This document shows positions 35,684-44,761 of a DNA stretch of 64,000 nucleotides, one piece after another. The DNA comes from Ferruginivarius sediminum (GTDB lineage Bacteria; Pseudomonadota; Alphaproteobacteria; Kiloniellales; Rhodovibrionaceae), in NCBI RefSeq assembly GCF_003344765.1, contig NZ_QPMH01000002.1, positions 248,001 to 312,000 on the forward strand. Reading direction: 5' to 3'. A model generated the notes under the pieces. The model worked only from the letters and a program-made list of their open reading frames with translations, did no database searches and had not been told where the DNA came from. A program made the translations under genes and the position numbers. How positions within the stretch are numbered: position 1 is the stretch's first letter; every line of letters starts with the position of its first letter.

Positions 35684-36244
35684 ATGGAACGGCGAATCAA
35701 AGGCATGAACCGCCGGCAGTTCCTGCAGACCAGCGGACTGACGGCGGCGGGGACGGCATTTGCCGCGCCGCTGCTTACGGCGGCCGACCGCGCCTGGGCG
35801 ATCGAGCTGAGCGGCGCGTTGGACCAGCACACGGCCGATACGCTTCTAAAGATGGTCCGGCGGCTCTACCCGCACTCGACGCTGAGCGACATCTACTACG
35901 GCTATGTGGTGGAGGACCTGGATCGGGCCGCGAAGTCCGACGAGCAGGTGGCCAAGCTTCTGAAGGACGGTGTCAAGAAGCTGGACCGGGCTTTGCAAAT
36001 CGACTTCCTGGACCTGTCCGATGGCTACCAGCTCAAGGTGCTGGAAGGCATGAGCGACAGTGCCTTCTTCGAGAAGGTGCGCTCCACCACCATCGTGTCC
36101 CTCTACAACCAGGAGCTCGTCTGGCGCCACTTCGGCTACGAGGGCGCGTCCTACCCCTACGGCGGCTACATAAATCGCGGCTTCGACGACCTGGCCTGGC
36201 TGCCCGAGCCGCCGGCGGAAGCAAGTCCGCCGAAGCAGAGCTGA
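35684..36244 (+). CDS. Tat-exported gluconate 2-dehydrogenase subunit 3-like protein
   Basis: 186 residues. A twin-arginine signal (MNRRQFLQTSGLTAAGTAFA, after six residues) exports the folded complex to the periplasm. The remaining segment, with LLKMVRRLYPHSTLSDIYYG and YNQELVWRHFGYEGASYPYG near the end, fits the gluconate 2-dehydrogenase subunit 3 family, the small partner of FAD-dependent GMC subunits. The GMC gene follows 19 nt later, confirming the pair. The small subunit usually carries the Tat signal for the whole complex. ATG 35705 (MNRRQF) is a possible alternative start. Confidence 0.92.
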   Translation: MERRIKGMNRRQFLQTSGLTAAGTAFAAPLLTAADRAWAIELSGALDQHTADTLLKMVRRLYPHSTLSDIYYGYVVEDLDRAAKSDEQVAKLLKDGVKKLDRALQIDFLDLSDGYQLKVLEGMSDSAFFEKVRSTTIVSLYNQELVWRHFGYEGASYPYGGYINRGFDDLAWLPEPPAEASPPKQS

Positions 36245-36263
36245 ATAGGGGAGGGACGCGGTC

Positions 36264-37832
36264 ATGGCCAAGATCGGATACAAGGACGACAGCGCGGTCG
36301 TCATCATCGGCTCGGGGGCCGGCGGCGGCACGCTGGCGAACGAGCTGTGCCAGAAGGGCATCAAGGTGGTGGTACTGGAGGCTGGCAAGCGCCACACTAT
36401 CGACGACTTCACCAACGACGAGTGGGCGGCGTTCGGCCAGCTTTCCTGGCTGGACAAGCGCACCACCTCGGGCAACTGGCGGGTGGCGAAGGACTTCCCG
36501 AACCTGCCGGCGTGGATCTGCAAGACCGTGGGCGGCACCACGGTGCACTGGGCCGGCGCCAGCCTGCGCCTGCAGGCGCACGAACTGCAGGCGCGGAGCA
36601 CCTACGGCGAGATCGACGGCGCCAACCTGCTGGACTGGCCGCTGACGCTGGAGGAGCTGGAGCCCTACTACGCCAAGGCCGAGGACAAGATGGGCGTGAC
36701 CCGCACCAACGGCATCCCCGGCCTGCCCGGCAACAACAACTTCAAGGTGATGTACGCCGGCGCCACGCGGCTGGGCTACAAGGAGGTGCACACCGGGCGC
36801 ATGGCGATCAACAGCCGGCCGCGCGACGGCCGCAACGCCTGCATGCAGCTCGGATTCTGCTTCCAGGGCTGCAAGTCGGGCGCCAAGTGGTCGACGCTCT
36901 ACACCGAGATCCCGAAGGCGGAGGCGACCGGCCAGCTGGACCTGCGCCCGCAGTCGCATGTGCTGCGCATCGAGCACGACGACAGCGGCAAGGCCAGCGG
37001 CGTGGTCTACGTCGACAAGGACGGCAACCAGCAGCGCCAGGCCGCGCGCGTGGTGGCGGTGGCCGGGAACTCGATCGAGACGCCGCGGCTGCTCCTGAAC
37101 TCCGCCAGCAGCGCCTTCCCGGACGGCCTGGCGAATTCCTCCGGCCAGGTCGGGCGCAACTACATGCGCCACATGACCGGCTCGGTCTACGGCGTCTTCG
37201 ACAAGCCGGTGAACGCCTACCGCGGCACCACAATGGCCGGCATCGTCCAGGACGAGGCGCACAACGACCCGGCCCGCGGCTTCGTCGGCGGCTACGAGAT
37301 GGAGACGCTGTTCCTGGGCACGCCGTTCATGGCGGCGTTCCTGGATCCCGGCGCCTGGGGCGCGGAGTTCGCCGGCGACATGGACGCCTACGACCACATG
37401 GCCGGGATGTGGCTGGTCGGCGAGGACATGCCGCGCGAGGGCAACCGCATCACGCTGCACGACAGCGAGACGGACCAGTACGGCATGCCGATCCCGAACG
37501 TCCACTTCGACGACCACCCGAACGATATCGCCATGCGCAGCCACGCCTACAGGCAGGGTTCGGCGGTGTACGAGGCGGCCGGGGCCACCAAGACCATCGA
37601 GACCCCGCCCTACCCCTCGACCCACAACCTCGGCACCTGCCGGCAGAGCGCCAAACCTGCCGACGGCGTGTGCAACAAGTTCGGCCAGAGCCACGACGTG
37701 GCCAACCTGTTCATCTCCGACGGCAGCCAGTTCACCACCGGCGGCGCCGAGAACCCGACGCTGACCATCGTCTCCCTGGCCATCCGCCAGGCCGACTACA
37801 TCGCCGAGGAGATGGGCCGGAAGGCGATCTAG
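36264..37832 (+). CDS. GMC family FAD-dependent oxidoreductase (membrane/periplasmic dehydrogenase large subunit)
   Basis: 522 residues. The FAD-binding dinucleotide fold is VVIIGSGAGGGTLANELCQK, followed by GGTTVHWAGASLRLQ. The C-terminal GMC domain contains STHNLGTCRQSAK and LFISDGSQFTTGGAENPTLT, where active-site His/Asn residues lie. It lacks its own signal peptide and should leave with the Tat-bearing subunit upstream. Related complexes oxidise gluconate, sorbitol or other polyols and pass electrons to a cytochrome c subunit; no cytochrome gene follows here, so an electron acceptor encoded elsewhere is needed. GGGGAGGGACGCGGTC precedes the ATG. Confidence 0.95.
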   Translation: MAKIGYKDDSAVVIIGSGAGGGTLANELCQKGIKVVVLEAGKRHTIDDFTNDEWAAFGQLSWLDKRTTSGNWRVAKDFPNLPAWICKTVGGTTVHWAGASLRLQAHELQARSTYGEIDGANLLDWPLTLEELEPYYAKAEDKMGVTRTNGIPGLPGNNNFKVMYAGATRLGYKEVHTGRMAINSRPRDGRNACMQLGFCFQGCKSGAKWSTLYTEIPKAEATGQLDLRPQSHVLRIEHDDSGKASGVVYVDKDGNQQRQAARVVAVAGNSIETPRLLLNSASSAFPDGLANSSGQVGRNYMRHMTGSVYGVFDKPVNAYRGTTMAGIVQDEAHNDPARGFVGGYEMETLFLGTPFMAAFLDPGAWGAEFAGDMDAYDHMAGMWLVGEDMPREGNRITLHDSETDQYGMPIPNVHFDDHPNDIAMRSHAYRQGSAVYEAAGATKTIETPPYPSTHNLGTCRQSAKPADGVCNKFGQSHDVANLFISDGSQFTTGGAENPTLTIVSLAIRQADYIAEEMGRKAI

Positions 37833-37837
37833 GCTTT

Positions 37838-38000
37838 CAGTCGTCGCTGCCCCGGCGGGGTGGGCGGCCCCCCTCCGGTCGCCTTTCGGCCACCTGTCTC
37901 CCCCGCCGGGGAGACGACTGATCGTGGCGCGATCAGCCACTCGGTGGCTTCCCCGACGGGGGAAGCTGCCCGAAGGGCTGAAGGGGCGCCTGAACGCGGA
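37838..38000. repeat. Palindromic block, REP-like candidate
   Basis: Between the GMC and chemoreceptor genes are nested inverted repeats. A large one pairs CAGTCGTC...CCCCGGCGGGG (37838-37860) with CCCCGCCGGGGAGACGACTG (37901-37920). A second, CTTCCCC/GGGGAAG (37948-37965), and GCCC-GAA-GGGC (37968-37978) follow. This resembles repetitive extragenic palindromes of alphaproteobacteria, but only one copy is seen here. Confidence 0.5.
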
Positions 38001-38013
38001 CGGCTCGGTCGAT

Positions 38014-39375
38014 CTAGGCGGCCTTGACGCGTCGCAGGAACTCGGGCGCTTCACGGCGCAGGCGATCCGCATGCTCGCCGAGTTCCTTGGCGGCATCGAC
38101 GACCTGTGCGGCGGCCGATGTCGTATTGCTGGCGGCTTCCTTGACCTCGCCGACGCCATTGTTGACGTCCCGCGTGCCGGTCGCGGCCTCACGCACGTTG
38201 CGGGTGATCTCCCGCGTCGCGGCGCCCTGCTCCTCCACCGCGGAGGAGATGGTGGTGGAGATCTCGTCCATCTGCCGGATGGTGTCAGAGATGCGTTCGA
38301 TGGCGCCGACGGCATCCTGCGTCGCGGTCTGCACGCGCTCGATATGCCCGGAGATCTCTTCCGTCGCCTTGGAGGTCTGCCCGGCCAGCGACTTGACCTC
38401 GTTCGCGACCACGGCGAAGCCCTTGCCGGCCTCGCCTGCGCGCGCGGCCTCGATGGTGGCGTTGAGCGCGAGGAGATTGGTCTGCTCGGCGATGTCCTGG
38501 ATCAGCTTGACGACGTCGCCGATCTTGTCCGCCGCCTCGTTCAGGCCGCGCACCTGGGAGGTGGCGTTGTCTGCCTCTCCCCGCGCCGAGTTGGCGATGC
38601 GCGTCGATTCGCCCACGCGCCGGCTGATCTCGTCGATCGAGCCGGTCAACTGCTCCGCCGCCGCCGCGACCGTCTCGACGTTGGCCGAGGCCTGCTCCGA
38701 CGACGCGGACAGCGAGGTCGCCTGCGAGCCCGCGTTCTCCGCGATGCCGTTCAGGGAGGAAGCTGTCCGATCGAGCTGTCCGGCGGCCGAGGCGATCTTG
38801 CCGGCAATCTCGCCGATGCTTTCGTCGAACGCGCCGGCGATCTCGTCCACCAGCCGCTGTTTCGTCGCCTCGCCCTCGTCGAGGTAGATGGAGATCGCCC
38901 GCTCCATGTCGAACATCGCCGCTTTGGTGATGGCGGCGGTCGCGGCGCTGCGCTTGTCCTCGTTCGAACGGCCGAAGCGGTCGCGGTAATGCCGGCTGAC
39001 CCGGTCCAGCATGCGGGTCAGGATGAAGCTGTAACCGCCGATGTACCAGCGCGGCGAGAGACCAAGGCGCGCATGGGTCTCGCCGATCTTGCGCACCGAT
39101 TCGACGTAGTCGGGCCCGAAATTGCCGGAGAGGATCTCGCTCCAATGCTCGATCTGCTTGTCGCGGGCGTAGTTCACCCCCGATTCGCCGTTGAACATCT
39201 CCATCAGGTGCGACCAGCCGCGCAGGTGGCGATAGAACTCGTCCATGATGCCTGGCAGCTCGCGCTGGATCAGCGGCCTGACCTCGGCCAGTGCTTCCCG
39301 CGTGTGCTGGTCGATCTGGAGAAACTCGAGATAGCGGTCGTCGTCGCGCGCGCTTGCCATGAGGTCCGCCCCCAT
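38014..39375 (-). CDS. Soluble globin-coupled methyl-accepting chemotaxis protein
   Basis: About 453 residues, no membrane helices. The N-terminal globin sensor domain (about 10-165) has the proximal haem ligand His101 in [19 protein letters not shown], as in HemAT-type oxygen sensors. The C-terminal MCP signalling domain contains the hairpin tip [20 protein letters not shown] and [20 protein letters not shown]. It should bind CheW/CheA in the cytoplasm and mediate aerotaxis. Starts at 39375 ([10 protein letters not shown]) and 39360 (MASARDDD) are both plausible; the second is preceded by GGGGGCGG. The 5' extension to 39441 would need a TTG without ribosome binding site. No other chemotaxis gene is adjacent. 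Confidence 0.95.
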   Translation of the reverse strand: MGADLMASARDDDRYLEFLQIDQHTREALAEVRPLIQRELPGIMDEFYRHLRGWSHLMEMFNGESGVNYARDKQIEHWSEILSGNFGPDYVESVRKIGETHARLGLSPRWYIGGYSFILTRMLDRVSRHYRDRFGRSNEDKRSAATAAITKAAMFDMERAISIYLDEGEATKQRLVDEIAGAFDESIGEIAGKIASAAGQLDRTASSLNGIAENAGSQATSLSASSEQASANVETVAAAAEQLTGSIDEISRRVGESTRIANSARGEADNATSQVRGLNEAADKIGDVVKLIQDIAEQTNLLALNATIEAARAGEAGKGFAVVANEVKSLAGQTSKATEEISGHIERVQTATQDAVGAIERISDTIRQMDEISTTISSAVEEQGAATREITRNVREAATGTRDVNNGVGEVKEAASNTTSAAAQVVDAAKELGEHADRLRREAPEFLRRVKAA

Positions 39376-39545
39376 CCTGCGATTGCCGATACTGGTATTT
39401 TGCGTTGACCCGTGTGGAATACGGGTGTGGTAGCGCTGCAATTGCTAGGTGTACCGCCCTTAAGGTACCGTTAATTTAAGCCAAATATTTTACTTAAAAC
39501 TCGGTACCTCTGGACAGCGCCGGTCGCCGGGCCTTAAGAGGGGGC

Positions 39546-40562
39546 ATGCACGATTTCTGGCGCGACAGCGGGTATCTCTTGCTGACGGCTTGTCCGGATG
39601 GCCGCCTGCAGGTCACCGACGACTTCCTTCGGGCCTACTTCCTGCGCCCGGAGGTGCAGCCGGTCGAGGAATCCTGCGACGCCGAGCGGCGCCTGCACCG
39701 TGCTCTGCTCGACAACCCGCGCGAGGCGGTATCCGCCGCCCGGCTCGAAGAACTGGCCGATCCGGACGCGCAAGAGAACTATCGGATCGTGCTGTCGTTC
39801 CGCGACCGGCTGGTGCGGGCCGCGTGCCTGGAGGACGCTTATCTGGGCCTGTTCCTGGAAAACGGGCGCGTGCCGGTACCTCCGCTGTTCGTCGACCAAC
39901 TGGCCCATGTCCTGATCCGCCACGTTCTCGATGGTTGCACGGACCCCTTGCGCATCCGCGCGGGTGAGTTGTTCTTCCGCGAGCAGGCGGTGACGATCAA
40001 TGACGGCTTCATCATGGCCGCCGACGCGGAAACCGTGGAGACGCACGCCTCCAGCGGCGGGTTCGGGGATCTGGGACGCCTGGTCAGCCAGGCGCAGACG
40101 CCGCTGCGCACACTCGACCTCGACGTGCTGAACGAGGACAACGCGGCGATTTACTGGGAGCGGGCGGAGCGCTTCGATACCGTCCTCAACCTGAACTTCG
40201 CCGGCGCTGGCCTGGATGCGCTGTGCCGTGTGCTGGAAGCCTGGATACGGCATTTCCTCGACGTCGACGTCTCCATCCAGCCAGTCCAGCAGATCAGCGA
40301 CGAACGCTGGGTCTGGCACATCGGCCTGGACCGCGAGGCCAGCCGGCTGCTGGACGACCTGTGGAACGGGGTGGAGCCGGACGAGGCGCGCCTCGCCCGC
40401 CTGCTGTCGCTGTTCCGGATGGAATTCAAGGACCCCGGCATGATGCCGCAAGCCATCGCCGGCCGCCCGGTTTATCTGGGCCTGATGACGGACGAGGGTG
40501 GGCGCCTCAAGCTCAAGCCGCAGAACCTGCTGGTGAACCTGCCGCTGGCCGAGCGGGGCTAA
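39546..40562 (+). CDS. DUF6352 family protein
   Basis: 338 residues, cytoplasmic, no known motif of catalysis. The N terminus MHDFWRDSGYLLLTACPDGR with VTDDFLRAYFLRPEVQPVEE is characteristic of an alphaproteobacterial family I recall as DUF6352. Blocks AIYWERAERFDTVLNLNFAG and MEFKDPGMMPQAIAGRPVYL are well-formed. The gene is monocistronic, divergent from the chemoreceptor through a 170-bp AT-richer gap. No function can be given. Confidence 0.82.
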   Translation: MHDFWRDSGYLLLTACPDGRLQVTDDFLRAYFLRPEVQPVEESCDAERRLHRALLDNPREAVSAARLEELADPDAQENYRIVLSFRDRLVRAACLEDAYLGLFLENGRVPVPPLFVDQLAHVLIRHVLDGCTDPLRIRAGELFFREQAVTINDGFIMAADAETVETHASSGGFGDLGRLVSQAQTPLRTLDLDVLNEDNAAIYWERAERFDTVLNLNFAGAGLDALCRVLEAWIRHFLDVDVSIQPVQQISDERWVWHIGLDREASRLLDDLWNGVEPDEARLARLLSLFRMEFKDPGMMPQAIAGRPVYLGLMTDEGGRLKLKPQNLLVNLPLAERG

Positions 40563-40809
40563 GGACCTTCCTGAAAACGAAATCGGGGCGGGAGGTTTCT
40601 CCTGTCCCGCGGGCTGCGCGCTTGATCCGGTGACGAAATCGCGATGCGACTTGAGCGGGAATGTCGCGGTTAGACGCGGACGGGTCGCGTCCTGTGGGGT
40701 ATTTGTTTCGCCTGCTCCCCTATCGCTGCCGGGAAGCCACTGCGGAAGCCGACGGCATCGTGCCGCGGTATCCAGAAAAATGCGCTCGGGCTTGAGCGAA
40801 GGGGGAGAC

Positions 40810-41970
40810 ATGCGGCGGCGCGACGACCTGGTATTCTCGATGGCGGAGTATGAACGCCGACTCGGCAACCTGCGCGCGGAGATGGAGCGGCGCGCCCTGG
40901 ACGCGGTCATTATCACCACGCCGGAGAACCTGTTCTACCTGACCGGCTACCAGACGCCGGGCTATTATTATTTCCAGTGCCTCGTCGTGCCGCTGGAGGG
41001 CGAGGCCTTCATGGTGACGCGGCTGCTGGAGGATTCCAACGTCCAGACGCGCACGTGGGTGGAGTACAGCCGTCCCTACGCCGATACCGATTCGCCCATC
41101 GGTTCGCTGCACATGGCGATGAGCGAGTTCGGGCTGTCGCGTGCCCGCATCGGCTATGAGAAAAGCTCCTACTTCTTCCGGGCGGGCGAGCAGGAGCAGC
41201 TTATCTTCGCGATGGAGGAGGCCCACCTTCAGGATTGCACCGGCATCGTCGAGAGCCTGCGCCTCATCAAGTCGCCGGACGAGATCGCCATGATGCGCGA
41301 GGCGGGCAAGACCACCATGGCCGGCATGCAGGCCGGCATTGATGCCACCCGCGCCGGGATCAGCGAGAACGATATTGCCGCCGAGATTCATTACGCCATG
41401 ATCAAGGCCGGCAGCCACTATCCGGCGATCTCGCCGTTCGTGGCCTCGGGCTGGCGCTGCGCGGTCGGGCACGCCACCTGGGAGGATCGGATCATCCAGG
41501 ATGGCGAATGCGTGTTCCTGGAGGTCGGCGGCTGCCGCAACCGATATCACGCGCCGATGATGCGCACCGTGGTCTGCGGCGAAATCCGCGACGAGGTGGC
41601 CGAGGCCGAGGAGGTCATCAACGAGGCGGTGGCCGTGGCGCGCGCGGAGATGCGGCCGGGCATCACCGCGGGCGACATCGACCACATGTGCCGGCAGTAC
41701 CTGGCCCGTTATTCCAAGGGCGGCACCCAGTCGACGCGCTCCGGCTACTCCGTCGGCATCGCCTTCGCGCCGGACTGGGGGGAGGGGCATATCCTCTCGA
41801 TCCAACCGGACGAGCACCGCTATCTGGAAGAGAACATGACCTTTCACCTGATACCCTGGCTGCAGGTGCCGGGCATCGCCGGTGTCGGGATTTCCGAGAC
41901 GGTGCTGGTGACGAAGGATGGTTGCGAGACCCTGTTCGACGGCTTCGACCGCAAGGTCATCTCGAAGTAG
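40810..41970 (+). CDS. doeA: Ectoine hydrolase (M24 fold)
   Basis: 386 residues with the creatinase/prolidase N domain and M24 pita-bread C domain. The usual metal ligands are lost: the segment reads EVGGCRNRYHAPMMRT where peptidases have DxG...HAD.TRT. The same E-x-x-GC-x-RYH-x-P-x-x-RT pattern is typical of ectoine hydrolase DoeA/EutD, which opens the ectoine ring to N-acetyl-diaminobutyrate through a Glu-bound intermediate. FAPDWGEGHILSIQPDEHRY near the end is also DoeA-like. The next gene is the matching deacetylase doeB, which strengthens the call. GGGGGAGAC precedes ATG 40810; the open frame upstream lacks signals. Other amide hydrolases with the same degeneracy remain possible. Confidence 0.8.
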   Translation: MRRRDDLVFSMAEYERRLGNLRAEMERRALDAVIITTPENLFYLTGYQTPGYYYFQCLVVPLEGEAFMVTRLLEDSNVQTRTWVEYSRPYADTDSPIGSLHMAMSEFGLSRARIGYEKSSYFFRAGEQEQLIFAMEEAHLQDCTGIVESLRLIKSPDEIAMMREAGKTTMAGMQAGIDATRAGISENDIAAEIHYAMIKAGSHYPAISPFVASGWRCAVGHATWEDRIIQDGECVFLEVGGCRNRYHAPMMRTVVCGEIRDEVAEAEEVINEAVAVARAEMRPGITAGDIDHMCRQYLARYSKGGTQSTRSGYSVGIAFAPDWGEGHILSIQPDEHRYLEENMTFHLIPWLQVPGIAGVGISETVLVTKDGCETLFDGFDRKVISK

Positions 41971-42033
41971 TCTGGCCTCAAGCGAATCCGACGGGACACG
42001 AACGAGCCAGCACAACGCATTAAAGGAGGCGAT

Positions 42034-43041
42034 ATGACGAGCGAGCGGTCGATGATCGGCACGACGGTGGACTATAACGCCGACGGCAAGCAGTTCGGCC
42101 ACCTGATGGTGCCGAACTCGCGCAACGAGTCGGCGTGGGGCACGCTGATGCTGCCGATCGTCTGCATCCGCAACGGCGACGGGCCGACGATGCTGCTGAC
42201 CGGCGGCAACCACGGCGACGAGTACGAGGGGCCGCTCGCGATCCTCAAGCTGCTGCGCCGGATCGATCCGGCCCGGTTCAACGGGCGCCTGATCGCCATG
42301 CCCGCGCTCAACCTGCCGGCGATGCGGGCGGACGCGCGCATCTCGCCCATCGACAACGGCAACATGAACCGCAGCTTCCCCGGCCACCCGCGCGGCACCA
42401 TCACGCAGCGTATCGCCCACTATGTGTGGTCGGAGCTGATGCCGCTGGCCGACTGCGTGATCGACCTGCACTCCGGCGGCCATTCGCTGAACTTCGTGCC
42501 GTCGGCGGTGATGCACGAATTGGACGACAAGGACATGATGGCGCGCGCCGAGGCCGCGCTGCGGGCCTTCGGCGCGCCGATCTCGCTGCAGTTGAAGGAG
42601 CTGGACGCCGTGGGCATGCTGGACACGGCGGCGGAGGAGATGGGCAAGCTGTTCATCTCGACCGAGCTTGGCGGTGCGGCGATGGTGACGCCGGAGACCG
42701 TCGGCGTCACCGACCGCGGCCTCGACAACCTGCTGAAGCACTTCGGCATGCTGGAGGGAGAGCCGACACCGCCGGAGCAGCCGACGCGAATGATGAACAC
42801 GCCGGACGGCGCCTTCACGATGTCCACCGCCGACGGCCTTTACGAGCCGGTGGTCGAGCTTGGCGAGGAGGTCGAGGCCGGGCAGCTTCTGGGCCGCGTC
42901 CATTTTGTGGAGGAGCCGGAGCGCGAGCCGGTCGAATTTCACGCCGCCATCGGCGGCGTCCTGTACAGCCGCCGGGTGCAGGGATGGACGGCGCGCGGCG
43001 ACACGCTGGCCGTCGTTGCCCGCGATCTTCCAGGCGCCTGA
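42034..43041 (+). CDS. doeB: N-acetyl-diaminobutyrate deacetylase (DoeB-like)
   Basis: 335 residues of the succinylglutamate desuccinylase/aspartoacylase family. Zn-site residues lie in LTGGNHGDEYEGPLA (His and Glu) and VIDLHSGGHSLNF (His). The start TVDYNADGKQFGHLMVPNSR and the block DTAAEEMGKLFISTELGGAA match DoeB, which deacetylates N-alpha-acetyl-L-2,4-diaminobutyrate from ectoine breakdown. It lies 63 bp after doeA, so the pair forms an operon. The later steps (DoeC/DoeD) are not in the window. AAAGGAGGCGAT before the ATG is a strong ribosome binding site. Confidence 0.85.
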   Translation: MTSERSMIGTTVDYNADGKQFGHLMVPNSRNESAWGTLMLPIVCIRNGDGPTMLLTGGNHGDEYEGPLAILKLLRRIDPARFNGRLIAMPALNLPAMRADARISPIDNGNMNRSFPGHPRGTITQRIAHYVWSELMPLADCVIDLHSGGHSLNFVPSAVMHELDDKDMMARAEAALRAFGAPISLQLKELDAVGMLDTAAEEMGKLFISTELGGAAMVTPETVGVTDRGLDNLLKHFGMLEGEPTPPEQPTRMMNTPDGAFTMSTADGLYEPVVELGEEVEAGQLLGRVHFVEEPEREPVEFHAAIGGVLYSRRVQGWTARGDTLAVVARDLPGA

Positions 43042-43074
43042 ATCCACCGTCACGGCCAGGAAGGAGAACGCGTC

Positions 43075-43530
43075 ATGGCCGAGAATGAAGTCATCATCGG
43101 CGAGGGAACGGGCGTCGAGGTTGCCCGGATCATCACCCACCACGGCTTTTTCTTCGGCCATTACGACGCCGAGCTGGAGCAGCGCCAGCTCCCGGCCAGC
43201 GACGGCCTCGACGCGAGCAAGGTGAACTGGCCGGAGCAGGCCATCCTGCTGCGCGTCATGCATCGGATCACGCGGGTGCGCCGCATCTGGGACGAGGACT
43301 TCCCCGGCGAGGTCGAGTCCGTGAAGTCGAAGCGCGTCTATCTCTGCAAGGGCGCCGAGGTCGTGCGCAGCCGCAAGGACCTGGAACGCTTCAAGCGGCA
43401 ACTGCGCGACTACGACGGGGCTGATCGCCTTTTGAAGCTGGGCAACGTGGAGGCCGTCGTCGTGGTGCCGGAGCGCCGGCTGTGGGGCAAGATGCGCCAG
43501 GGCGAAACGGTGGGCGGCCAGGCCGGTTGA
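43075..43530 (+). CDS. Unrecognised protein in the doeAB operon
   Basis: 151 residues, no family recognised. It follows doeB by 33 bp with a strong AAGGAGAACGCGTC ribosome binding site, so it is probably co-transcribed. The sequence is charged and looks like a single compact alpha/beta domain: VEVARIITHHGFFFGHYDAE, KVNWPEQAILLRVMHRITRV, then a basic ERFKRQLRDYDGADRLLKLG stretch and a C-terminal VEAVVVVPERRLWG. The double His in ITHHG and HYD might bind metal. It is not DoeX (an AsnC/Lrp regulator), DoeC or DoeD. Function unknown. Confidence 0.8.
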   Translation: MAENEVIIGEGTGVEVARIITHHGFFFGHYDAELEQRQLPASDGLDASKVNWPEQAILLRVMHRITRVRRIWDEDFPGEVESVKSKRVYLCKGAEVVRSRKDLERFKRQLRDYDGADRLLKLGNVEAVVVVPERRLWGKMRQGETVGGQAG

Positions 43531-43637
43531 GGCTTGCCCGTTTCCGTGCCGCCGGGAGCGATGGCCCCGCAGTCATTCACTGGAAATTGACGTCGGCGGA
43601 GCATTCTGGATTTGTGTTCGAATCCAGGAGCCGGATC

Positions 43638-44723
43638 ATGGTCGCGATGCGCGCGCTGGCAATTGCTATAGTCTGCCTTTTCGCTACGACCGGTTTTCTC
43701 GACGACGCGTCGGGCGCCGGTCCGGTCGGCCAGATCGAGCGGGATATTCGTGAGGCCGGCGGCGCGGTGGCGTTCCGCTACCGCTTTCAGGATGCTTCCG
43801 GGCAAACCCACCAGCTCAGCTTCAGGCTGCCGGCAGGTGCCTACCGCGCGGCGCGGCACGGGCTGGAGCGGCCGGACGACGATGCGGTGAAGCGTCGCTT
43901 CCGCGACCGGATGGCGGAAAGGGTCGCGCGCAGCCGCACGGAGTGGCAAACGGCGCTGACCGCCAGGCTGGAGGTCTTGGCGGACACGCTTCCCGACGGT
44001 GTAACGCTGTCCCACAGCTTCGAGGACGGCAAGCTGAGCTGGAGCCTGAACGGCAAGGGCGTTACCCGCGACCGCCTGAACGAGTTGGGCCGGCAGATGA
44101 GCCAGCGGATCTCTCAGGCCAGCCGCCGACTGGAGGCAAGCAAGCAGCGCGAGGTGCGAAGCTATGCCGAGCGGCTTCGCGAGGACATGTACCGGGAGCT
44201 TGCATTCACCCGCGACCCTGGATTGGGGAACGACCTATTGCGCCCTGACTACCGCAAGGTCGCGAGTCGGTCCGCCGCGCTGATGCGGCCCCTGGCCGAT
44301 GCGATCGCCCAACAGGCTGGCGGCGACCGCCGCGCGCGGATCGAGTTGGCGCTGGCGTTCCTGCAGGGCATCCCTTATGACCGATTGACCGACCGGGACG
44401 CCTCGAACGGCATTGGCTTCGCCGTGCCCGCCCAGATGCTGCACCTCAATCGTGGTGACTGCGACAGCAAGGCCACGATGCTGGCCATGCTGATGGACCA
44501 TCTGGCACCTGCGGTCGAGAATGCGATTTTGCTGTTGCCAGGTCACGCGATCCTGGCCGCGGCGCTGCCGGTGCGTGCCGGCGACCGGACGATGAAGCTG
44601 GACGGCCGCACCTATGTCCTGATGGAGCCTGCCGGCCCCGCCGTGCTGCCCGTCGGCCGCATCGGCGACGATAGCCGCCGCCTGCTGCGCGACGACCGCG
44701 TGCTTTCCGTCGTCAGGATGTGA
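43638..44723 (+). CDS. Secreted transglutaminase-like protein
   Basis: 361 residues with a signal peptide (MVAMRALAIAIVCLFATTGF). The C-terminal half has a transglutaminase-like cysteine-peptidase pattern: LNRGDCDSKATMLAMLMDHL (Cys275) and LLPGHAILAAAL (His303), followed by MEPAGPA where an acidic residue could complete a triad. The N-terminal half is a mixed domain with a helical, charged middle (QISQASRR-type) that may form a coil. It probably acts in the periplasm. AGGAG lies just before ATG 43638. No substrate or partner is evident; it is not part of the doe operon by function. Confidence 0.78.
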   Translation: MVAMRALAIAIVCLFATTGFLDDASGAGPVGQIERDIREAGGAVAFRYRFQDASGQTHQLSFRLPAGAYRAARHGLERPDDDAVKRRFRDRMAERVARSRTEWQTALTARLEVLADTLPDGVTLSHSFEDGKLSWSLNGKGVTRDRLNELGRQMSQRISQASRRLEASKQREVRSYAERLREDMYRELAFTRDPGLGNDLLRPDYRKVASRSAALMRPLADAIAQQAGGDRRARIELALAFLQGIPYDRLTDRDASNGIGFAVPAQMLHLNRGDCDSKATMLAMLMDHLAPAVENAILLLPGHAILAAALPVRAGDRTMKLDGRTYVLMEPAGPAVLPVGRIGDDSRRLLRDDRVLSVVRM

Positions 44724-44761
44724 CGCCAGCCGCTCGCGCCGGGGGGGACGGGGCGTGGAGG

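Noticed and set aside
36347..37921. 524-codon alternative plus-strand frame over the GMC gene
   Set aside because: The translation is Arg/Gly/Ala-rich without motifs; the annotated frame has FAD and GMC signatures.
40720..43401. 893-codon open frame antisense to doeA and doeB
   Set aside because: It spans two real genes and the intergenic gap, with no recognised family and no plausible start signal.
43610..43640. GTTCGAATCC tRNA T-arm-like sequence
   Set aside because: No matching acceptor, D or anticodon stems were found in the flanking 100 bp, and the stretch contains the Shine-Dalgarno of the next gene.
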